A stretch of 64,000 nucleotides of DNA from Niastella sp. OAS944 (GCA_024809215.1 JANUBW010000006.1:310936-374935); one strand, 5' to 3'; counted from the stretch's first letter, positions 43,242-52,298 are shown. Translations and numbers: made by a program. Notes: generated from the sequence alone by a model not told the origin.

Positions 43242-43606
43242 ATAAATTTTGTTTATTTTTCATGAATGCCGGTCTGGCAATGGTATTAAAAGCGGTTCAG
43301 CGCTTTGAGCCTGAAGGGGCATTTGATGGTATATTTATGGTGGTTTGTGGGTTTAGAAAACGGGGACCGGGAATTGCTCATATTTTGGCAAACTGGTTAA
43401 AAGAGTATCAAAAATGTTATGATATTATTGAGTGTCAGTTTTTTAATTATTTTCGCGAAGGGCTCTTAGCTGAAAAAATGTAACCTGGTTTTAAAGATGT
43501 TGGGCATGCCGGGGTAAACTTTGAACGCCGCGGAGTATATTTGATGTATTGACCAGCTTGCTGAAAGTACCTGTGCCGGCCCTGGGCTTTTATGTTAAGA
43601 AAGCTA

Positions 43607-43620
43607 TGTAATCGATTGCA
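43607..43620. promoter_or_regulatory. LacI-family-type operator TGTAATCGATTGCA
   Basis: Palindrome sharing TGTAA-CGATT-CA with 43228-43241. It ends 23 bp before the GH43 ATG and lies downstream of the candidate -7 box at 43536, so a bound repressor would act as a roadblock. Confidence 0.55.
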
Positions 43621-43643
43621 AAAACAACACATAATAGAAACAT

Positions 43644-44732
43644 ATGAAAAGTAAGATCTTTTTAATGGCATCGGCCATTGCTGTCCTAAGCAGTTGTAAT
43701 GAAGCTGAGAACAGCAAAACACCCACTACAGATACTACCCAAACAAACACTGCTGCCACAGCCGATAAATACCTGCAGCAGCCTCTGGTTTCCAATATTT
43801 ATACCGCCGACCCTTCGGCCCATGTTTTTAACGGACGCATATACGTTTACCCCTCGCACGATACGGCGACAGGAACGCCTCAGAACGACAATGGCGACCA
43901 CTTCAACATGATGGATTATCACATACTTTCAATGGATGCCGTGGGCAGTAAGGTTACCGATCATGGCGTGGCATTGCATATAAAAGATATTCCCTGGGCG
44001 GGCCGGCAGTTATGGGCCCCCGATGCGGCCTTTGCAAATGGTACGTATTATTTGTATTTCCCTGTAAAAGATAAACAGGACGTATTTAGAATTGGTGTGG
44101 CTACGTCAAAAACGCCGGAAGGGCCTTTTACCGCCGAAAAAGAACCAATAAAAGGAAGTTACAGTATTGACCCCTGTGTGTTCAAGGATGATGACGGATC
44201 GTATTATATGTACTTTGGTGGCATTTGGGGCGGACAATTACAACGCTGGAACAATAACAAATACGACAGCGCCGGCAAATTACGTCAGCCGAATGAGTTG
44301 GCCATATTACCAAGAGTGGCCAAACTGAGCGCCGATATGAAAAGCTTTGCAGGACCGGTAAAAGAAATTAAGGTGGTAGACAGTGCCGGTAACCTGTATA
44401 AAGAAAAAGACAACGACCGCCGCTTTTTTGAAGCTGCCTGGATGCACAAGTATAATGGTAAATATTATTTCTCTTACTCAACCGGCGATACGCACAATAT
44501 AGTGTATGCTATTGGTGATAGCCCAACCGGACCGTTCACATACAAAGGAATCTTACTTGCTCCCGTTGAAGGCTGGACGAACCATCATTCAATTATAGAA
44601 AAAGATGGCAAGTGGTATTTGTTCTATCATGATATACAATTATCGGGTAAAACGCATTTGCGCAATGTAAAGGTGACCGAATTAAAATATAATGCAGACG
44701 GAACCATAGCAACGGTGCATTCGCAGAAGTAA
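43644..44732 (+). CDS. GH43-family lipoprotein (arabinosidase/xylosidase-type)
   Basis: 362 residues. Lipoprotein signal ending AVLSSCNE (Cys18), a Thr-rich linker, then a five-bladed beta-propeller: base Asp56 in IYTADPSAHVF, LWAPDAAFANGTYYLYFPVKD, pKa-modulating Asp176 in SIDPCVFKDDDGSYYMYFG, acid Glu263 in RRFFEAAWMHKYNGKYYFSYS, and the closing NHHSIIEKDGKWYLFYHD. Such enzymes remove alpha-L-arabinose or beta-D-xylose from plant polysaccharides. It sits divergent to the fourth susCD with shared LacI-type operators, so it probably belongs to the same regulon, and is followed by an intrinsic terminator. Confidence 0.93.
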   Translation: MKSKIFLMASAIAVLSSCNEAENSKTPTTDTTQTNTAATADKYLQQPLVSNIYTADPSAHVFNGRIYVYPSHDTATGTPQNDNGDHFNMMDYHILSMDAVGSKVTDHGVALHIKDIPWAGRQLWAPDAAFANGTYYLYFPVKDKQDVFRIGVATSKTPEGPFTAEKEPIKGSYSIDPCVFKDDDGSYYMYFGGIWGGQLQRWNNNKYDSAGKLRQPNELAILPRVAKLSADMKSFAGPVKEIKVVDSAGNLYKEKDNDRRFFEAAWMHKYNGKYYFSYSTGDTHNIVYAIGDSPTGPFTYKGILLAPVEGWTNHHSIIEKDGKWYLFYHDIQLSGKTHLRNVKVTELKYNADGTIATVHSQK

Positions 44733-44770
44733 ATAAGTATTGGAAGCGCAATATGCTCTGATGTGAAAGC

Positions 44771-44801
44771 AGCCCCCCGCGGTACCGTTGGGGGCTTTTT
44801 T
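44771..44801 (+). terminator. Intrinsic terminator after GH43
   Basis: AGCCCCC and GGGGGCT flank a CGCGGTACCGTT loop, followed by a seven-T run, 39 bp after the stop. Confidence 0.85.
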
Positions 44802-44889
44802 GTGTACTTGCTACGTATGGCAATCAGGTCATTTTGTAGTAAAAAGATGGGTTTGGTTGTGGTTTGGTTCGTATCTTCTTTAACTTTAC

Positions 44890-44944
44890 TTCGTACCAAG
44901 TCCGTACCAAGTCCGTACCATCTCCGTATCAACTCCGTTATGGT
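44890..44944. repeat. 11-bp tandem repeat TCCGTACCAAG
   Basis: About 4.5 units with a strict 11-bp period: a TTCGTACCAAG unit, then TCCGTACCAAG, TCCGTACCATC, TCCGTATCAAC and a partial TCCGTTATGG. An inverted copy of the core, GGTACGAA, lies at 44998-45005. Upstream of the orphan gene at 45034, in an otherwise featureless 301-bp gap. The period places every unit on one DNA face. Confidence 0.7.
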
Positions 44945-45033
44945 CACGGTCTTGCTACTGATTTCTGCCGCTAATAGTATGTACATGAGGTTAATCAGGT
45001 ACGAATCAATTATTAACCATTTAACCATTATGT

Positions 45034-45786
45034 ATGGGACGTGCAAAGAATCTTATGGCAACGGGTAAAGTTGGCAAACTCATCTTTTATGAATACAGGG
45101 GTATAATGTGTTGCAGAACTGCGCCCGGTTCTGTACGCCAAACCGCAGCCACGAAAAAAAGCGCTGCGCAGTTTGGTTTGGCTGTTAAGGCATCGAGTTG
45201 TTTGCGAGATTCATTCTATCGCATTTTGCATGATGCTCAGGATAAAACTATGTTGTATGGCTTTAATAGCGCTATGCATAAATGGCTGCACGAGTATCAG
45301 CCAAATGAGAATACTTATTCAACCAGCAATTTTTATATAGATAATTTTCAGTTCAATGCGGCAGCCTCCATGTCTATGCTGGTTAAAAAAACTGTTAGGA
45401 CAAACTTTTCCGAACAAGGGGATATTACGATTGATGTGCCCGAGCTAATTCCCGGGGTAGATATAATTGCGCCGGCCGGCACAGCAAAAATACATTATAA
45501 TGCGCGCGTAGCTGGCTGTTTGTTTCGTTTTGGTAAAAGATCAGATGTTTTCGATACACCTGGCACAACCGAAAAACATAAAACCAGCGTTATATTGGAA
45601 TATGGTGAGCGGCCATTGCGAAAGCAAACCCTTTCGTTAGATATGGAGCCGGTAAAAGGCGCCCTGGTGGTGGTGGCGTTCAGTATTCAATATGAAGTGA
45701 AGGAAGGTAAATCATTAACAATGGTGACCGATAAAAGCTGGTGGCCGGTGAGTGTGGTGGGGTCGTGTTTTGGGAGTAGTAAATAA
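45034..45786 (+). CDS. Uncharacterised protein (DUF6266-like N-terminus)
   Basis: 250 residues, no signal peptide or membrane segment seen. I do not recognise a characterised family. The N-terminal pattern, a short KVGKLIFYEYRGIMCCRTAPG segment followed by RQTAATKKSAAQFGLAVKASS, resembles the GKVGNVVG...R..P...N..Q...R..F layout of DUF6266-type proteins of Bacteroidota, often found next to secretion or mobile loci; this is a weak resemblance. The C-terminal half is beta-rich. An alternative start is the Met at codon 8. It stands alone, preceded by an 11-bp tandem repeat and followed by a bidirectional terminator. Confidence 0.6.
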   Translation: MGRAKNLMATGKVGKLIFYEYRGIMCCRTAPGSVRQTAATKKSAAQFGLAVKASSCLRDSFYRILHDAQDKTMLYGFNSAMHKWLHEYQPNENTYSTSNFYIDNFQFNAAASMSMLVKKTVRTNFSEQGDITIDVPELIPGVDIIAPAGTAKIHYNARVAGCLFRFGKRSDVFDTPGTTEKHKTSVILEYGERPLRKQTLSLDMEPVKGALVVVAFSIQYEVKEGKSLTMVTDKSWWPVSVVGSCFGSSK

Positions 45787-45799
45787 TACCAATATAAAA

Positions 45800-45832
45800 A
45801 AAGCCCTCCCGGCGCAATCCATGGAGGGCTTT
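45800..45832. terminator. Bidirectional terminator between the orphan gene and the efflux operon
   Basis: AAAGCCCTCC (45800-45809) pairs with GGAGGGCTTT (45823-45832). A-rich on the left and T on the right, it suits both converging transcripts. Confidence 0.8.
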
Positions 45833-45849
45833 AGTGGTTTTTCATTTCA

Positions 45850-47289
45850 CTATTTCCAGCCGCCGCCTAAATTCCTGTAGATATTCACTACTGCATTCAG
45901 CTGCTGCTTCTTTGTTTCTATTAGTTCTAATTTCGATTCCAGTGCGTCGCGTTGGGTCAGCAACACTTCTAAATAATCGGCCCTTGCATTTTTGAACAGA
46001 TCATTTGAAATGCTTATTGAATTGGTCAATGCTTCTACCTGTTTCGATTTCAGATCATAACTCTTTTCGAGGTTACTGATGTTCGATAACTGGTTACTTA
46101 CCTCCAGGTATGCATTTACGATGGTTCGCTCATAGTTATACATTGCCTGTAATTGCCGTGCCGTGGCATTGTTGAACTCGGCCTTTATTGCATTGCGATT
46201 TATCAATGGTCCGGCAAGGTCGCCTGCCAGTGAGTACAATAACGACTCAGGAAAGCGAAACAGGTAAGTTGGGTTGAATGCCTGAAAACCTACTGCGGCA
46301 GAAATGCCCAGTGAAGGGAAGAATTCTGCACGCGCTACTTTTACATCCAATTTGGCTGCCGCCAGTTCCAACTCTGCTTGTTTAATATCCGGACGGTTTG
46401 CCAACAGCTGTGATGGTATACCCGTGCTTACTGCTGCAGGTACCAGCCCAATGAAATTATTTTGTTCCCTTACAATTGGTTGCGGGAACCGGCCCAACAG
46501 GAAGTTGATCCTGTTCTCGGTTTCTTTTATCTTTTGCAGAAGATCATATTCAAGGCTTTGCGATTTCAACACTTCTGCCTCAAATTTCTGAACAGCCAGT
46601 TCGGTTACCCGCGCGGCTTCCTTTTGGATCTTTACAATGCCAAGGGCGTTCTTTTGCAGCTCTATGTTTTGCCTAACAATTGCCAGTTGGTTGTCGAGCG
46701 CCAGTAATTCATAATATGAATTAGCTATTTCGGCAATCAGGTTGGTGAGCACAAAATTCCTGCCTTCTACCGTTGACAAATACCTGGTAATTGCTGCCTT
46801 TTTTGCATTGCGCAATTTCTTCCAGATATCTATTTCCCAGTTGGCATAAGCTGCTATTGTAAAATCACCTAACGGGTCGGGCATTTCTTTGCCCTCTTTT
46901 ATTTCGGTAGTGGCATCGCCGGCACCCTGACTTGTATATCTTCCTACCTTTTCAACGCCAATACCGCCTTTTACGCCAACGGTTGGTAATAGTGGCTGCT
47001 GTTTGAACCTGATCTCATTTTTTGCTATTTCAACCTCCTGCAAGGTGATCATCAACTCCTGGTTGTTCTTTAATGCAGTATCTATTAACGCTATCAGGTT
47101 TGGATCGGTAAAGAAACTGCGCCAGGGCAGCATCGATGTATTGGTAGTATCCTGGGTATTATTCCCGTAGGATGCAGGTGTAGATCTGTTTTCCGTTGCT
47201 GTTGTAAGGGCAGGGGATTTACATCCCGCTGCCGCTGCAATAATAATCGACAACAGACCAACGTATTTTTGAATACGGAATCTAAACAT
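45850..47289 (-). CDS. TolC/OprM-type outer membrane efflux lipoprotein
   Basis: About 479 residues from the ATG at 47289; another in-frame ATG (47298) lies 9 bp upstream. Lipoprotein signal ending AAAAGCKSP. Two repeated outer-membrane-efflux domains: the first (SFFTDPNLIALIDTALKNNQELMITLQEVEIAKNEIRFKQQPLLPTVGVKGG ... ANWEIDIWKK), the second (IPSQLLANRPDIKQAELELAAAKLDVKVARAEFFPSLGISAAVGF). This is the NodT/OprM lipoprotein branch, the outer-membrane exit duct of a tripartite RND pump. Its start overlaps the end of the RND gene, so the two are translationally coupled. Confidence 0.95.
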   Translation of the reverse strand: MFRFRIQKYVGLLSIIIAAAAGCKSPALTTATENRSTPASYGNNTQDTTNTSMLPWRSFFTDPNLIALIDTALKNNQELMITLQEVEIAKNEIRFKQQPLLPTVGVKGGIGVEKVGRYTSQGAGDATTEIKEGKEMPDPLGDFTIAAYANWEIDIWKKLRNAKKAAITRYLSTVEGRNFVLTNLIAEIANSYYELLALDNQLAIVRQNIELQKNALGIVKIQKEAARVTELAVQKFEAEVLKSQSLEYDLLQKIKETENRINFLLGRFPQPIVREQNNFIGLVPAAVSTGIPSQLLANRPDIKQAELELAAAKLDVKVARAEFFPSLGISAAVGFQAFNPTYLFRFPESLLYSLAGDLAGPLINRNAIKAEFNNATARQLQAMYNYERTIVNAYLEVSNQLSNISNLEKSYDLKSKQVEALTNSISISNDLFKNARADYLEVLLTQRDALESKLELIETKKQQLNAVVNIYRNLGGGWK

Positions 47290-50200
47290 TATGATCAATT
47301 TCTTCAGTTAACGGATTTTCTTCTTCGTGTTTGGCCAGCATGCGCCGCTCTGCAATTTTCCCGAATATGTAGTACAGTCCGGGTATTATCAGCACACCGA
47401 ATACCGTACCCACCAACATACCGCCGGCTGCGGCTGTGCCAATAGTTCGATTACCTAAGGCGCCAGGGCCATGTGCAAATACCAGTGGTATCAATCCGGC
47501 TATGAAGGCAAAGGAGGTCATTAAGATGGGGCGGAACCGCACTCTTGAACCTTCCATCGCCGCTTTCAACACAGAGTAACCTTGTCGGTGCTTTTGAACG
47601 GCAAACTCCACTATCAGTACGGCGTTCTTACCCAATAAGCCAATCAACATTACCATAGCCACCTGGGCATAGATGTTATTTTCGAGCCCCATACATTTCA
47701 ACAGGAGAAAAGCGCCAAAAATACCGGTTGGCAACGATAGGATCACCGCTAATGGAAGAATGAAGCTTTCGTATTGGGCTGCCAGCACCAGGTACACGAA
47801 ACCAAGACAGATGAGGAAAATATAGATCGCCTGGTTACCCTGGGCTACCTCATCTTTAGAGATACCTGCCCAGTCGATGCCAAAACCTCTTGGTAGTGTT
47901 TTCGCTGCTACTTCATTGATAGCTTTAATGGCATCGCCACTACTATAGCCCTGTGCTGCGGCTCCACTGATCTCAGATGCGTTGTACATGTTATGCCGGG
48001 TGATCTCTGATAAGCCGTACACCTTTTCCATTTTCATAAAGGCTGAAAATGGCACCATCTCGTCTTTGTTATTCTTTACATATAGCTTTAAGATATCCTC
48101 TGGTAACGCCCGGTATTGTGGCGCTGCCTGCACCATCACTTTGTACGGACGGCCAAACTTAATAAAGCTGATCTCATAGTTACTGCCTACCAATGTAGAA
48201 AGTGTGTTCATCGCATTTTCGATAGTAACTCCTTTTTGCTGCGCAATATCGTTATCAACTTTAAGCACATATTGCGGGAAGCTGGCGCTGTAAAAACTAA
48301 ATACCGAAGAAAGTTCTTTTCGTTTGGTAAGCGCTGCTACAAACTCATTGCTTACCTGCTCCATCTTCTTGTAATCTCCTGAACCTGCTTTATCGAGCAA
48401 ACGCAATTCCCAACCACCCGCTGCACCATAGCCTGGTACGGCCGGCGGCATAAAGTATTCAATATTGGCGCCGGTTATATCTTTTGACTTTTCTTCCAGC
48501 TCCTGTATAATTTCCTGTACTGAATGTTTCCGTTCTTCCCAGCTTTTGAGGTTGATCAAACAGGTACCAGAGTTGGCGCCGGTACCTTCGGTAAGGATTT
48601 CATAACCTGCCAGAGCAGACACTGATGAAATACCCTCAATACCTTCGGCTATCTTTTGCAAACGCTCCGCTACCTGGTTTGTTCTTTCCAATGAAGAACC
48701 CGGCGGAGTTTGAATGATGGCATAAAACATACCCTGGTCTTCATTTGGAATGAAGCCCGAAGGTACTTTGCCATTCAGGAACCAGGTGCCGGCGCAAAAA
48801 GCGCCTAAAACGAGAAAGGTAAGGCCTCTTCTGGTAACTATACTACCTAACAGCTGCATATACTTGCCTTGTCCACGGTTGAAACCATTGTTGAAACCGT
48901 CGAGGAACCTGTTCACCGGTGTTTTCTTTCTATGTTTGCCATGATTGTTCTTTAAGATCATGGCACAAAGGGCAGGGGTAAGCGTAAGCGCTACCACACC
49001 CGAAAGAATAATGGCTGTTGCCATGGTAATTGAGAACTGACGGTAGAAGATACCTACCGGGCCGCTCATGAATGCCACCGGTATAAACACCGAGGCCATA
49101 AGAAAGGTGATAGCGATAATAGCGCCGCTGATCTCATGCATGGCTTTTTTAGTGGCCTGTAATGGAGAAAGATGTTCTTCTTCCATTTTGGCATGCACAG
49201 CCTCAATAACCACAATGGCATCATCGACCACCACACCAATGGCCATTACAAGCGCAAACAGGGTAATGAGGTTGAGTGTTATACCGAAGAACTGCATGAA
49301 CATGAATGTTCCGATCAATGAAACCGGTACAGCCAGGGCAGGGATAAGCGTAGACCGCCAATCGCCGAGGAACAGGAAAACCACAATACCTACCAGGATG
49401 AACGCTTCTACAAGGGTATGAATCACCTTTTCAATTGAAGCATCCAGGAATTTGGATACGTCATAACTGATCTCGTAGTTCATACCTTTTGGAAACGAGC
49501 TGGCCTTTATCTCTTTCAGTTTTTCCTTTACGTTTTTAATAACCTGGCTGGCATTACTTCCGTATGATTGTTTTAAAACAATTGCTGCAGATGGTTTGCC
49601 ATTCAGGTTAGAATAGATGTCGTACATAGAGCTGCCGAACTCAATATCTGCCACATCTTTCAGGCGTAAGATCTCACCATTGGGGCTTGAGCGAAGAATT
49701 ACATTTTCGTATTGTTGTTTGTCGCTGAACCTTCCGGAGTATTTCAATACATATTCAAACGACTGCGATCTTTTACCCGAGCTTTCACCGGTTTTACCGG
49801 GTGAGGCTTCCAAGCTTTGCGAGCTAAGCGCTTCCATTACTTCATCGGCAGAGATCTTGTACGCCAGCATGCGATCGGGTTTTAACCAAATACGCATAGA
49901 GTATTCGCGGTTACCAAGGATGTCGGCATAACCCACACCATCAACACGCTTTAACTCTGATAACACGTTTATATCTGCAAAGTTGAACAGGAATTTCTGA
50001 TCGGTATTGGGATCATCGCTGTACAGGTTCACATACATAAGCATGTTCGACTCTTCACGCGTGATCTTTACCCCTTCGCGTACAACCAGCGGCGGTAGTT
50101 TGTTCACTACCGAGGCCACGCGGTTTTGTACGTTCAGTGATGCCACGTTGGGATCGGTACCCAGGTTGAATACAACCTGTATGGTTGCCTCACCATCGTT

Positions 50201-50449
50201 ACCTGCATCGGAGGCCATGTATTTTAAACCCGGTACACCGTTGATAGCTCTTTCGAGGGGAATAAGCACCGCTTTGGTCATTAATTCCCCGTTGGCGCCG
50301 GGATAATCTGCTGTTACATTCACCTTGGGTGGTGATATGGTAGGGAACTGTGTTACCGGTAACCCCATAATTGCCAGCGCTCCCAGGAACACAATGATCA
50401 GGGAGATCACTATAGACAGGACCGGTCTTTGAATGAATTTATTGAACAT
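47282..50449 (-). CDS. RND efflux transporter, HAE1/AcrB type
   Basis: 1055 residues with 12 predicted membrane helices and two large periplasmic loops. Starts MFNKFIQRPVLSIVISLIIVFLGALAI; carries FPTISPPKVNVTADYPGA, the proton-relay Asp pair in VMAIGVVVDDAIVVIEAV, GDWRSTLIPALAVPVSL, VPSGFIPNEDQG, and GLLGKNAVLIVEFA. These are hallmarks of the hydrophobe/amphiphile efflux (AcrB/MexB) family. It exports drugs, detergents or metabolites using the proton gradient, with the adaptor at 50475 and the duct at 45850. No regulator is encoded beside the operon. Confidence 0.96.
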   Translation of the reverse strand: MFNKFIQRPVLSIVISLIIVFLGALAIMGLPVTQFPTISPPKVNVTADYPGANGELMTKAVLIPLERAINGVPGLKYMASDAGNDGEATIQVVFNLGTDPNVASLNVQNRVASVVNKLPPLVVREGVKITREESNMLMYVNLYSDDPNTDQKFLFNFADINVLSELKRVDGVGYADILGNREYSMRIWLKPDRMLAYKISADEVMEALSSQSLEASPGKTGESSGKRSQSFEYVLKYSGRFSDKQQYENVILRSSPNGEILRLKDVADIEFGSSMYDIYSNLNGKPSAAIVLKQSYGSNASQVIKNVKEKLKEIKASSFPKGMNYEISYDVSKFLDASIEKVIHTLVEAFILVGIVVFLFLGDWRSTLIPALAVPVSLIGTFMFMQFFGITLNLITLFALVMAIGVVVDDAIVVIEAVHAKMEEEHLSPLQATKKAMHEISGAIIAITFLMASVFIPVAFMSGPVGIFYRQFSITMATAIILSGVVALTLTPALCAMILKNNHGKHRKKTPVNRFLDGFNNGFNRGQGKYMQLLGSIVTRRGLTFLVLGAFCAGTWFLNGKVPSGFIPNEDQGMFYAIIQTPPGSSLERTNQVAERLQKIAEGIEGISSVSALAGYEILTEGTGANSGTCLINLKSWEERKHSVQEIIQELEEKSKDITGANIEYFMPPAVPGYGAAGGWELRLLDKAGSGDYKKMEQVSNEFVAALTKRKELSSVFSFYSASFPQYVLKVDNDIAQQKGVTIENAMNTLSTLVGSNYEISFIKFGRPYKVMVQAAPQYRALPEDILKLYVKNNKDEMVPFSAFMKMEKVYGLSEITRHNMYNASEISGAAAQGYSSGDAIKAINEVAAKTLPRGFGIDWAGISKDEVAQGNQAIYIFLICLGFVYLVLAAQYESFILPLAVILSLPTGIFGAFLLLKCMGLENNIYAQVAMVMLIGLLGKNAVLIVEFAVQKHRQGYSVLKAAMEGSRVRFRPILMTSFAFIAGLIPLVFAHGPGALGNRTIGTAAAGGMLVGTVFGVLIIPGLYYIFGKIAERRMLAKHEEENPLTEEIDHNV

Positions 50450-50474
50450 CGGATTAAATCAATTTGAGTTTACA

Positions 50475-51560
50475 CTATTCTGCTTTCAGGCGCAGGTGAT
50501 TAATTACTTCCTCAGGTTTCTGAAATTCGTAGGCGATCTTGTCATCGTCCTTTACTTTCTGAACACCTTCAAGCAGAATTCTTTCATCATCTGAAAGTCC
50601 TTCGCTCACTACATACAGATCGGGTAATACGCCAGATACTGTAATGTTCCTTGATTTAACCACATTGTTCTTGTCTATTACAAAAACAAATTTTTTATCC
50701 TGTAATTCGTATGTGGCTTTCTGTGGTATGATCAATGCTTTTGTTACGGGCAATGTCAATAATACCTTGCCGGTTTCACCGTGTTTTAACAGTTTGTCGG
50801 GGTTGGGGAATTTAGCGCGAAAGGCAATGTTGCCGGTCTCATTATCAAATTCGCTTTCTATAGTTTCAATAACTCCTTTATATTGAAGGGGACGGTTATT
50901 GGCCAAAAGCAGGCCTACCTTATTGTGGTTCACCTTTCCTTTAGCATTGGCCTGATATTCGAGATACTCAGGTTCCGATACGTTGAAGTAGGCGAACATT
51001 TCGCTGTTGTCTGATAGACTGGTGAGCAGTTCGCCTTCGTCAATAAGGCTACCAATTTTTTTGGGAAGACGGTCGATGGTACCATCGAACGGCGCTCTGA
51101 TCTCTGTGAACGATAAATGCAATTTTGCCAACTGTCTTTCGGCTTTTGCCTGGTCGAGTTTGGCCTGAGCCATTGCCTGTTCGTTCTTTGATACTACATT
51201 TTTTTCAACCAGGGCCGTTGTGTTCTGCAATTCAATTTCTGCTGCCTTGGTTTCTGCTTCAGCTTTCAATACTTCGGCTTCATACATTTTGGGCATGATC
51301 CTGAATAATAGCTGGCCTGCTTTTACATACTGGCCTTCATCTACATAAATGTTTTGCAGAAAACCTTTTTCCTGCGCCCTGATCTCGATGTTGCGGATAG
51401 AACGTATCTGCGAAACATATTCCTTGGTAAAGGACGTATCGAGGCGGATGGGACTGGTAACGGTGTATTTACCAGCTTCTTCTTTTTCTTCTTTGGTCGA
51501 TTTACAGCTTGTTGCATATAATAGAATAAACAAGCTTTTGAATAGGATTACTCTTTTCAT
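50475..51560 (-). CDS. RND efflux periplasmic adaptor (membrane fusion) lipoprotein
   Basis: 361 residues. Lipoprotein signal ending LLYATSCKST. Then the split lipoyl domain (IEIRAQEKGFLQNIYVDEGQYVKAGQLLFRI ... FTEIRAPFDGTIDRLPKKIGSLIDEGELLTSLS), a coiled-coil hairpin (AEVLKAEAETKAAEIELQNTTALVEKNVVSKNEQAMAQAKLDQAKAERQL, about 90-140), a beta-barrel domain and the membrane-proximal domain ending in VLLEGVQKVKDDDKIAYEF. AcrA/MexA family, linking the pump to the outer membrane duct. It is the first gene of the operon, 25 bp before the RND gene. Confidence 0.95.
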   Translation of the reverse strand: MKRVILFKSLFILLYATSCKSTKEEKEEAGKYTVTSPIRLDTSFTKEYVSQIRSIRNIEIRAQEKGFLQNIYVDEGQYVKAGQLLFRIMPKMYEAEVLKAEAETKAAEIELQNTTALVEKNVVSKNEQAMAQAKLDQAKAERQLAKLHLSFTEIRAPFDGTIDRLPKKIGSLIDEGELLTSLSDNSEMFAYFNVSEPEYLEYQANAKGKVNHNKVGLLLANNRPLQYKGVIETIESEFDNETGNIAFRAKFPNPDKLLKHGETGKVLLTLPVTKALIIPQKATYELQDKKFVFVIDKNNVVKSRNITVSGVLPDLYVVSEGLSDDERILLEGVQKVKDDDKIAYEFQKPEEVINHLRLKAE

Positions 51561-51575
51561 TATTTATATGGGTGA

Positions 51576-51783
51576 TTGTATAGGTTACCAGTTACCGGTT
51601 ACCAGATGCCGGGTTATCTGATGACGGTAAAGCGTAAATGGGATACATGTTACATGTTACAGGTTCCAGGTTACAGGTTAAAGGTTGCAGGTTGCAGGGA
51701 GACGAGATATAGCGAATGCCGGAAAAAGTTATTAGGCCCGCATGTAAAGCCTTTCACGTTTGCCGTTTCACGTTTCACGTCAA
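51576..51783. repeat. Word-repeat element, family E
   Basis: The gap holds runs of GTTACCAGTTACCGGTTACC (51576-51600), then GTTACAGGTTCCAGGTTACAGG and GGTTGCAGGTTGCAGG (51655-51697), and finally TTTCACGTTTGCCGTTTCACG words (51750-51782). It is at the 5' side of the efflux operon and the 3' side of the small membrane protein gene. Less clearly inverted than the other elements. Confidence 0.6.
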
Positions 51784-52167
51784 TCAAAGTCTCAGCGACC
51801 TGATAGTTATGTATTTGTAGGAAAGAATATGAGAATGTGGCCGCGGATTTTTAAAGCGGCTATAGAGCCAGGTTAATATGAATGAATAGGAGAGTGCGTA
51901 CAGGAGTTTTGCAAGCAGTTTGAATTTGCGGGTTGTAGGGTCATTGTCGTCATCGTCTTCAATATCTGCCAGTAGATTTGATTCCTGCTGGCCAGCCCCT
52001 TCTTTTATTACAGGGTACCCTTGTTTTTTATCGGTGAATTTCGACAGATGGTTCTTTTCAATATGCAGCACCGTGGAATAGCTGACATGATGCCTGCCTG
52101 TTAACAGGTAATTATATCCCCCAAAAAGGAGATAGCACAGGCATAGTATAATTATAGCTATTCGCAT
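51784..52167 (-). CDS. Small membrane protein of unknown function
   Basis: 127 residues. I do not recognise a family. An N-terminal hydrophobic stretch (IAIIILCLCYLLFGGYNYLL, about 3-22) is followed by a basic, polar region, an acidic patch (LADIEDDDDND) and a second hydrophobic segment (LLYALSYSFILTWLYSRF, about 87-105), then a His/Tyr/Arg-rich tail. This suggests two membrane helices with a soluble loop. It is upstream of the efflux operon on the same strand but 223 bp away with a repeat in between, so co-transcription is uncertain. Confidence 0.55.
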   Translation of the reverse strand: MRIAIIILCLCYLLFGGYNYLLTGRHHVSYSTVLHIEKNHLSKFTDKKQGYPVIKEGAGQQESNLLADIEDDDDNDPTTRKFKLLAKLLYALSYSFILTWLYSRFKNPRPHSHILSYKYITIRSLRL

Positions 52168-52255
52168 TAAGGAACAAAACTAATAAAACAGAATCCGAGT
52201 GGCATCTTCCGGAGGCTCCTTAACAACTCATTTACAAGAATCGCTTTCATTTAAT

Positions 52256-52284
52256 AAGAGCTTACTTCCATTATCAGCTCTTAA
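52256..52284. other. Hairpin AAGAGC / GCTCTT
   Basis: AAGAGC and GCTCTT arms around a 15-nt loop, flanked by TTAAT/ATTAA-like bases, in the 187-bp gap after the 2014-residue gene. Possibly a secondary terminator. Confidence 0.4.
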
Positions 52285-52298
52285 TCAAGGAAATAAAA

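Larger units (their letters stand above)
42926..43643. promoter_or_regulatory. 718-bp divergent control region between susC and GH43
   Basis: No convincing gene. It holds two LacI-type palindromes (43228-43241, 43607-43620), a 10-bp tandem repeat of TCAATCGTT (43154-43173), a hairpin ATAGCT/AGCTAT near 43178-43192, and TATATTTG (43536-43543) matching the -7 consensus for the GH43 gene without a canonical -33 box. An 88-codon open frame at 43217-43483 was not accepted as a gene. Confidence 0.6.

Noticed and set aside
43217..43483. 88-codon plus-strand open frame in the susC/GH43 divergent gap
   Set aside because: It starts inside a LacI-type palindrome region, has no recognisable domain or signal, ordinary AT-rich composition, and no promoter of its own; more likely chance in a regulatory gap.
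44627..45046. Minus-strand open frame across the GH43 end, the terminator and the 11-bp repeat
   Set aside because: It would read through a strong terminator and a tandem repeat and overlaps GH43; the translation has no protein-like pattern.
45850..51560. RND pump as part of a polysaccharide or secretion system
   Set aside because: All three proteins are typical AcrA/AcrB/OprM-type efflux components with no unusual domain or linked substrate gene; an ordinary efflux operon between PULs.
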